From assembly GCA_030704425.1 (NCBI GenBank), contig JAPDHM010000001.1:806001-870000 (forward strand): DNA of 64,000 bases, written 5' to 3'. Position numbers and translations under genes: made by a program. Below are positions 59,245 to 64,000 of this stretch, one piece after another. The notes below the pieces were generated by a model. It ran no database searches, was not told the origin of the DNA, and saw only the letters and a list, made by a program, of their open reading frames with translations. Each line of letters starts with the position of its first letter. Position 1 is the stretch's first letter. Source of the stretch: Rhodobacteraceae bacterium IMCC1909. Its GTDB lineage: Bacteria; Pseudomonadota; Alphaproteobacteria; Rhodobacterales; Rhodobacteraceae.

Positions 59245-61050
59245 ATGGCTGCTTATGAATATGAAACCCATGATTTTGATGTTGTGATGGTTGGGGCGGG
59301 AGGCGCTGGATTGCGCGCCACACTCGGCATGGCCGAACAGGGATTGCGCACGGCCTGTGTCACCAAAGTTTTCCCGACGCGTTCCCATACAGTGGCCGCC
59401 CAGGGCGGTATTGCGGCAAGTCTGGGCAATATGGGCCCCGACAGCTGGCAGTGGCATATGTATGACACGGTCAAAGGCTCGGACTGGCTTGGCGATACAG
59501 ATGCCATGGAGTACCTCGCCAGAGAAGCCCCTAAGGCGGTCTATGAGCTGGAACATTACGGAGTGCCTTTTTCGCGCACTGAGGTTGGAAAAATCTATCA
59601 ACGCCCCTTTGGTGGCCATACAACAGAATTTGGCGAAGGCCCGCCGGTGCAGCGCACCTGTGCCGCTGCCGACCGGACAGGTCATGCGATTTTGCATACG
59701 CTTTACGGCCAGTCTTTGAAGAATAACGCGGAATTCTACATCGAATATTTCGCCATTGATTTGGTGATGTCAGACGACGGTGTTTGCCAAGGCGTGGTGT
59801 GCTGGAAGCTTGACGATGGCACCATGCATGTGTTCAACGCCAAAACGGTCGTATTGGCCACAGGCGGCTATGGGCGTGCCTATTTCAGCGCCACTTCTGC
59901 GCATACCTGCACGGGAGATGGCGGCGGCATGGTCGCGCGGGCGGGTTTGCCGCTCCAAGATATGGAGTTCGTACAATTCCATCCAACCGGCATATATGGC
60001 TCGGGCTGTTTGATCACCGAAGGCGCGCGCGGCGAGGGCGGATTTTTGAGCAATTCGCAAGATGAGCGTTTCATGGAGCGGTATGCGCCGAACTATAAGG
60101 ATTTGGCGCCCCGCGATTATGTCTCGCGATGTATGACGATGGAAATTCGCGAAGGGCGTGGTGTGGGGCCGGAGGGGGATCACATCTACCTCAACCTCAG
60201 TCATCTGCAGCCCGAAGCACTGGCGGAGCGCCTGCCGGGGATTTCAGAATCTGCCAAGATTTTTGCAGGTGTTGACGTGACCAAAGAGCCGATCCCTGTT
60301 CTTCCGACGGTGCACTATAATATGGGCGGTATTCCAACGAATTTCTGGGGTGAAGTGCTGAACCCAACGGCCAAAGATCCCAATGCCACTGTGCCCGGTC
60401 TTATGGCCGTGGGCGAGGCGGGCTGTGCCTCCGTACATGGGGCCAACCGTTTGGGCTCAAACTCGCTGATAGATCTGGTGGTCTTCGGCCGCGCTGCCGC
60501 GATCCGTGCCGGCAAAACCGTCGATGCAGCAGCGCCAGCGGCGGCGATGAACATGGCTTCGGTGGACAAAGCCTTTGACCGCTTTGATGGGCTGCGCCAT
60601 GCGGCGGGACATTTGCCCACCGCAGAGCTGCGGTTAGAAATGCAAAAAACCATGCAGGCGGATGCGGCGGTGTTCCGGACCTCGAAAACCTTGGCAGAGG
60701 GGGTCGATAAGATGACTGCTGTGGCCGATAAAATGAGCGATATCAAAGTCACGGATCGCAGCCTGGTGTGGAATTCTGATCTTATGGAAACCCTGGAGCT
60801 CACCAATTTGATGCCCAACGCCATGGCGACTATTGTGGGGGCAGAAGCGCGCAAAGAAAGCCGGGGGGCGCATGCGCATGAGGATTTCACCGAGCGTGAC
60901 GATGACAATTGGCGCGTGCATACCATCGCTCGGGTGGATGGATCAAAGGTTGATTTGAGCCACCGGCCGGTGATCACCGAAAGGCTAACCACCGAAGAAG
61001 AAGGTGGCATCTCGATAGCGCAGATTGCACCGAAAGTGAGAACTTTCTGA
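59245..61050 (+). CDS. sdhA: Succinate dehydrogenase flavoprotein subunit
   Basis: A 601-residue flavoprotein. FAD-binding [18 protein letters not shown] at the N-terminus, the covalent-FAD His in [12 protein letters not shown], the active-site [21 protein letters not shown] and [18 protein letters not shown]-like segment. Oxidises succinate and passes electrons to SdhB. Its stop shares one base with the ATG of the next small gene. Confidence 0.96.
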   Translation: MAAYEYETHDFDVVMVGAGGAGLRATLGMAEQGLRTACVTKVFPTRSHTVAAQGGIAASLGNMGPDSWQWHMYDTVKGSDWLGDTDAMEYLAREAPKAVYELEHYGVPFSRTEVGKIYQRPFGGHTTEFGEGPPVQRTCAAADRTGHAILHTLYGQSLKNNAEFYIEYFAIDLVMSDDGVCQGVVCWKLDDGTMHVFNAKTVVLATGGYGRAYFSATSAHTCTGDGGGMVARAGLPLQDMEFVQFHPTGIYGSGCLITEGARGEGGFLSNSQDERFMERYAPNYKDLAPRDYVSRCMTMEIREGRGVGPEGDHIYLNLSHLQPEALAERLPGISESAKIFAGVDVTKEPIPVLPTVHYNMGGIPTNFWGEVLNPTAKDPNATVPGLMAVGEAGCASVHGANRLGSNSLIDLVVFGRAAAIRAGKTVDAAAPAAAMNMASVDKAFDRFDGLRHAAGHLPTAELRLEMQKTMQADAAVFRTSKTLAEGVDKMTAVADKMSDIKVTDRSLVWNSDLMETLELTNLMPNAMATIVGAEARKESRGAHAHEDFTERDDDNWRVHTIARVDGSKVDLSHRPVITERLTTEEEGGISIAQIAPKVRTF

Positions 61051-61352
61051 TGCGCCCTCTGGGGTGGTGTGCGGCGGTGGCTGTGGCCTTGATGGGAGGG
61101 GGCGCTCTGGCTGAGCTGTCCCAATCCCAACTTGCGGCTCTGTCGGTTCTATCCCCATTGGCGCAAGAACAGTTGGATCGAAAGAACGGGCAGGCGCTTG
61201 CGGAATGTATGGTTTTAGCCGCCGAGGCGAAGGAAGTATCCCGCATTGCCGCTTTTGCTGGCATGGCGCCCAGCCCGGTCATTATTGACCTGGCCAATGA
61301 AATTATCCAGCGCCCGGCGGTGCTGAGCTGTTTGACTAAAAAGCTGTCTTAG
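61050..61352 (+). CDS. Small secreted protein between sdhA and sdhB
   Basis: A 100-residue protein with a signal peptide ([21 protein letters not shown]) and a helical mature part with two cysteines (AECMVLAAEAKE and LSCLTKK) that could form a disulfide. No family recognised. It starts on the last base of the sdhA stop (overlap by one base) and ends about 100 bases before sdhB. It recalls the DUF5333-like secreted protein within the nuo operon, with no clear sequence similarity. Confidence 0.7.
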   Translation: MRPLGWCAAVAVALMGGGALAELSQSQLAALSVLSPLAQEQLDRKNGQALAECMVLAAEAKEVSRIAAFAGMAPSPVIIDLANEIIQRPAVLSCLTKKLS

Positions 61353-61449
61353 GGGATGCGGGTTTTGACATATCACCCGATGAGACAGTTGACGTCGCTT
61401 GTTGATAGGCTGCACGGCGCTGTTTGCGTCTGCTCTGTGGAGAAATAAT

Positions 61450-62229
61450 ATGGTACAACTGACACTCCCGAAAAATTCGCGCATCACCCGCGGTAAGGTC
61501 TGGCCGAAACCGGAAGGGGCGAAAAACCTGCGGGTTTTCAAGATATATCGCTGGAACCCGGATGATGGCAAAACCCCACAGGTGGATACCTATTTCGTAG
61601 ATATTGACACATGCGGCCCTATGGTTTTGGATGCTTTGATCAAGATCAAGAGTGAAATTGATCCGACCTTGACCTTTCGCCGGTCCTGCCGGGAGGGGAT
61701 TTGTGGCTCCTGTGCGATGAATGTTGACGGGGTGAATACGCTGGCCTGTATCTTCGGCATGGATGAGATCAAGGGGGATGTGAAGATCTATCCGCTGCCG
61801 CATATGCCGGTTGTAAAGGATCTGATCCCAGACTTGACCCATTTCTATGCTCAGCATGCTTCGATCATGCCCTGGCTTGAGACAAAAACCAACCGGCCTG
61901 CCAAAGAATGGTTGCAGTCGATCGAGGATCGCAAGAAGCTTGATGGGCTGTATGAATGTGTGATGTGCGCCTGCTGCTCGACCTCTTGCCCGTCCTATTG
62001 GTGGAATGGGGATCGCTATCTCGGCCCGGCAGCTTTGTTGCACGCCTATCGCTGGATTATTGACAGCCGCGATGAGGCTACGGGCGAGCGTTTGGACAAT
62101 CTGGAAGACCCGTTCAAACTCTATCGTTGCCACACGATTATGAATTGCACCAAGACCTGTCCCAAAGGGCTCAATCCGGCCAAATCCATCGCTTCAATCA
62201 AAGAAATGATGGTCGAACGCCGGGTCTAG
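61450..62229 (+). CDS. sdhB: Succinate dehydrogenase iron-sulfur subunit
   Basis: A 259-residue subunit. [2Fe-2S] ligands in [15 protein letters not shown], with a second Cys in TLACIFG; [4Fe-4S] ligands in [14 protein letters not shown], and [3Fe-4S] ligands in [21 protein letters not shown] seven bases before ATG 61450 supports the start. The FGMDEI spacing and length match alphaproteobacterial SdhB. Confidence 0.96.
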   Translation: MVQLTLPKNSRITRGKVWPKPEGAKNLRVFKIYRWNPDDGKTPQVDTYFVDIDTCGPMVLDALIKIKSEIDPTLTFRRSCREGICGSCAMNVDGVNTLACIFGMDEIKGDVKIYPLPHMPVVKDLIPDLTHFYAQHASIMPWLETKTNRPAKEWLQSIEDRKKLDGLYECVMCACCSTSCPSYWWNGDRYLGPAALLHAYRWIIDSRDEATGERLDNLEDPFKLYRCHTIMNCTKTCPKGLNPAKSIASIKEMMVERRV

Positions 62230-62311
62230 GCTGCGCATGCCTGGGTGAACTTTGAAGTGTGACTTGTCAAATTGTCCGGCACGGCCTTTGCTTCCGCGCA
62301 GGTCAGTTCCG

Positions 62312-63016
62312 TCAGGCAAATGCCGCCTCTAGGGCAATCTCTACCATGTCGCCGAAGCTGCGTTCCCGATTTTCGGAGGGCAGGGCCTCATGGGTGAGCA
62401 GATGATCTGAGATGGTGCAGACGGCCAAAGCGCGACGATTGTGGCGCGCCGCTAGATTGTAAAGCTCTGCAGTTTCCATCTCGACAGCCAGAATCCCGTG
62501 GCGGGTCATTTGCTCGCTGAGATCTGGGCGTTCATCATAAAACACATCTGACGAATAAATTCCGCCCACATGGACATCGATGCCGCGCCCGCGCGCAGCG
62601 GCCACCGCCGCCTCCAGCAGGCCATAATCGGCGCAGGGTGCAAAGTTGATCTCTTTGAACATGCCAAGGGATGGGGTGGAGAGGGTGGAGGCGGTCATGG
62701 CAATCACCACATCGCGCAGTTTGACCTTAGGGCTCATGCCACCGGCCGAGCCAATACGGATCAAAGTTTTGGCATCATAGTCTTTGATCAGCTCATTGAC
62801 GTAGATAGACAGGCTTGGCATGCCCATGCCAGATCCCTGAATGGTGACAGGGTTGCCGCGCCAAAACCCCGTGAAGCCCAACATGCCGCGCACTTGGTTG
62901 ACGCATTTAGCATCGTTCAAAAACGTCTCCGCCGCCCATTTTGCGCGCAGAGGATCCCCCGGCAAGAGTACAGTTTCCGCAATTTCGCCCGGTTGCGCAC
63001 CAATATGAATGGTCAT
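62312..63016 (-). CDS. deoD: Purine-nucleoside phosphorylase (DeoD type)
   Basis: A 234-residue hexameric phosphorylase. It starts [28 protein letters not shown] (phosphate site), has [31 protein letters not shown] (nucleoside site) and ISDHLLTHE (catalytic Asp). Splits purine nucleosides in salvage. Converges on sdhB. Confidence 0.95.
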   Translation of the reverse strand: MTIHIGAQPGEIAETVLLPGDPLRAKWAAETFLNDAKCVNQVRGMLGFTGFWRGNPVTIQGSGMGMPSLSIYVNELIKDYDAKTLIRIGSAGGMSPKVKLRDVVIAMTASTLSTPSLGMFKEINFAPCADYGLLEAAVAAARGRGIDVHVGGIYSSDVFYDERPDLSEQMTRHGILAVEMETAELYNLAARHNRRALAVCTISDHLLTHEALPSENRERSFGDMVEIALEAAFA

Positions 63017-63020
63017 GATA

Positions 63021-63461
63021 TCACCTCGAATATTTAATAAAGCGTGTCAGCGTGCCGATCCGGTCATAGAGCAAACGCGCATTTTCGTTGAAATCTTGGG
63101 TCATCCAATAAACGCTTGGCGTGCCATTGGCATCTGCGGCGGCGTAGACCGCCTCGATCAAAGCCCGGCCAATACCCTGCCCACGCACGGCCTCTTTGGC
63201 GTAAAGATCTTGCAGATAACAGACATCTTCCGCGCGCCAATTATGTGCGTGATAAATGTAATGGACAATGCCCACGGCCGCACCGTCTCGCTCGGCGACA
63301 AGCGCATTTTGCACCCGATTGGCCGGATTGATCAGCCGTGCGAAGGTCGTTTCATAGATCTTCGGCGCAACATCTGTGTCATAAAACGACAAGTAATCGC
63401 CCCACATCTGCCCCCAATTGGCCCGGTCCTCAGCCACAAGAGGGCGAATTTTCAGCGGCAT
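63021..63461 (-). CDS. GNAT-family N-acetyltransferase
   Basis: A 146-residue acetyltransferase with the acetyl-CoA binding segment [20 protein letters not shown] (R/Q-x-x-G-x-G/A) near residues 89-108 and a final [13 protein letters not shown] strand. The substrate is not evident. It ends four bases from the deoD start, so the two may be co-transcribed. Confidence 0.88.
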   Translation of the reverse strand: MPLKIRPLVAEDRANWGQMWGDYLSFYDTDVAPKIYETTFARLINPANRVQNALVAERDGAAVGIVHYIYHAHNWRAEDVCYLQDLYAKEAVRGQGIGRALIEAVYAAADANGTPSVYWMTQDFNENARLLYDRIGTLTRFIKYSR

Positions 63462-63479
63462 ATGCGAGCTCCTTTGACG

Positions 63480-64000
63480 TTAAGCGGAATGTGCCCCGTC
63501 GGCGAGGGATTTAACAAAGGCCAAGACTTCCGCTGGGGATTTCCCTGCGCCAATTTCATCAACAATGGCAGAGCCCACAACTGCGCCATCGGCCACCGAT
63601 GCGATGTCTCGCGCATTTTGCGGGGTGCGAATGCCAAAGCCAACAATGATCGGCAAATCCGTGGCCGCTTTGATGCGCGCGACTTCCGGTCCCACATTGC
63701 TGGCCTGCGCGGCCGCCGCGCCCGTGATGCCATTGATTGAGACATAGTAGACAAAGCCGGACGTGTTGGTGAGGACTTTGGGCAAGCGCTTGTCATCTGT
63801 GGTCGGTGTGGCCAGGCGAATAAAATTCAAGCCAGCCTTTTGAGCGGGAATGCACAACTCGCTGTCTTCTTCAGGCGGCAGATCGACCACAATCATCCCA
63901 TCGATCCCGGCCTCTTTGGCCTCGGCTAGAAAACGCGTCACCCCGCGTGAATAGATCGGGTTGTAATAGCCCATCAACACGATCGGCGTCGTGTCATCGG
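63480..64000 (-). CDS. trpA: Tryptophan synthase alpha chain (5' part missing)
   Basis: The frame enters from the right edge (beginning [19 protein letters not shown]) and ends in TGA/TAA at 63480. It includes [12 protein letters not shown] (catalytic Asp), [25 protein letters not shown], and [14 protein letters not shown] with [12 protein letters not shown] (phosphate-binding). It cleaves indole-glycerol phosphate to indole. About 170 of roughly 265 residues are in the window. Confidence 0.95.
   Translation of the reverse strand, partial: DDTTPIVLMGYYNPIYSRGVTRFLAEAKEAGIDGMIVVDLPPEEDSELCIPAQKAGLNFIRLATPTTDDKRLPKVLTNTSGFVYYVSINGITGAAAAQASNVGPEVARIKAATDLPIIVGFGIRTPQNARDIASVADGAVVGSAIVDEIGAGKSPAEVLAFVKSLADGAHSA

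Overview
The window is a chromosomal segment of an alphaproteobacterium, most likely a marine Rhodobacterales (Roseobacter-type) organism. This is inferred from gene content and order: an nuo operon carrying extra small genes (YodC-like, DUF5337-like and DUF5333-like proteins as I recall those families), the ethylmalonyl-CoA pathway genes mcl2 and mch next to mdh and sdh, and tat, surE/pcm and purF/cvpA/radA/mla/alr/dnaB blocks. No rRNA, tRNA, transposase, prophage or CRISPR array was recognised. Almost everything is ordinary core gene content; no clearly new multi-gene system stands out, but several embedded genes and non-coding elements deserve attention.

Region by region. 1-1960: a truncated MmgE/PrpD gene diverges from a DegT/StrS-type aminotransferase. 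2000-9376: a complete leucine/isovalerate degradation operon (ivd, mccB, mccA, mvaB, liuC) interrupted by a secreted Cys-rich protein and a small membrane protein, and preceded by a good promoter with a perfect palindromic operator over the start site. 9430-26136: the 14-gene complex I operon nuoA-N with five inserted genes, including a sulfotransferase-like gene between nuoC and nuoD; it runs on into birA, coaX and RNase J. 29316-33975: a structured repeat element, then (minus strand) an RhlE-type helicase, prfC, and a Hint-domain gene broken by two in-frame stops. 34173-37243: an atypical SDR, an ArsM-type methyltransferase and an orphan Fe3+-type ABC ATPase. 37257-40561: a WYL regulator divergent from tatABC and a DUF815 ATPase.

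40580-53747 is one long minus-strand stretch: NlpD-like lipoprotein, pcm, surE, SDR, purF, cvpA, radA, mlaF, mlaE, alr, dnaB, pyrE, pyrC. A small cluster of DnaA-box-like sequences lies just upstream of dnaB. 53901-55022: two small genes, a second copy of the structured repeat, and the mdh terminator. 55023-62229: central carbon metabolism, with mdh (minus) facing away from mcl2, a DUF1737 gene, mch, and then the succinate dehydrogenase operon sdhC-D-A-(small secreted protein)-B. 62312-64000 (minus): deoD, a GNAT acetyltransferase and the 3' part of trpA.

Functionally, the leucine pathway and the ethylmalonyl-CoA genes feed acetyl-CoA, acetoacetate, propionyl-CoA and malate into the TCA cycle, and Sdh plus complex I take up the electrons. 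BirA, encoded at the end of the nuo operon, would attach biotin to the MccA subunit encoded upstream. Start sites were chosen by Shine-Dalgarno spacing and family-typical N-termini and are unverified.
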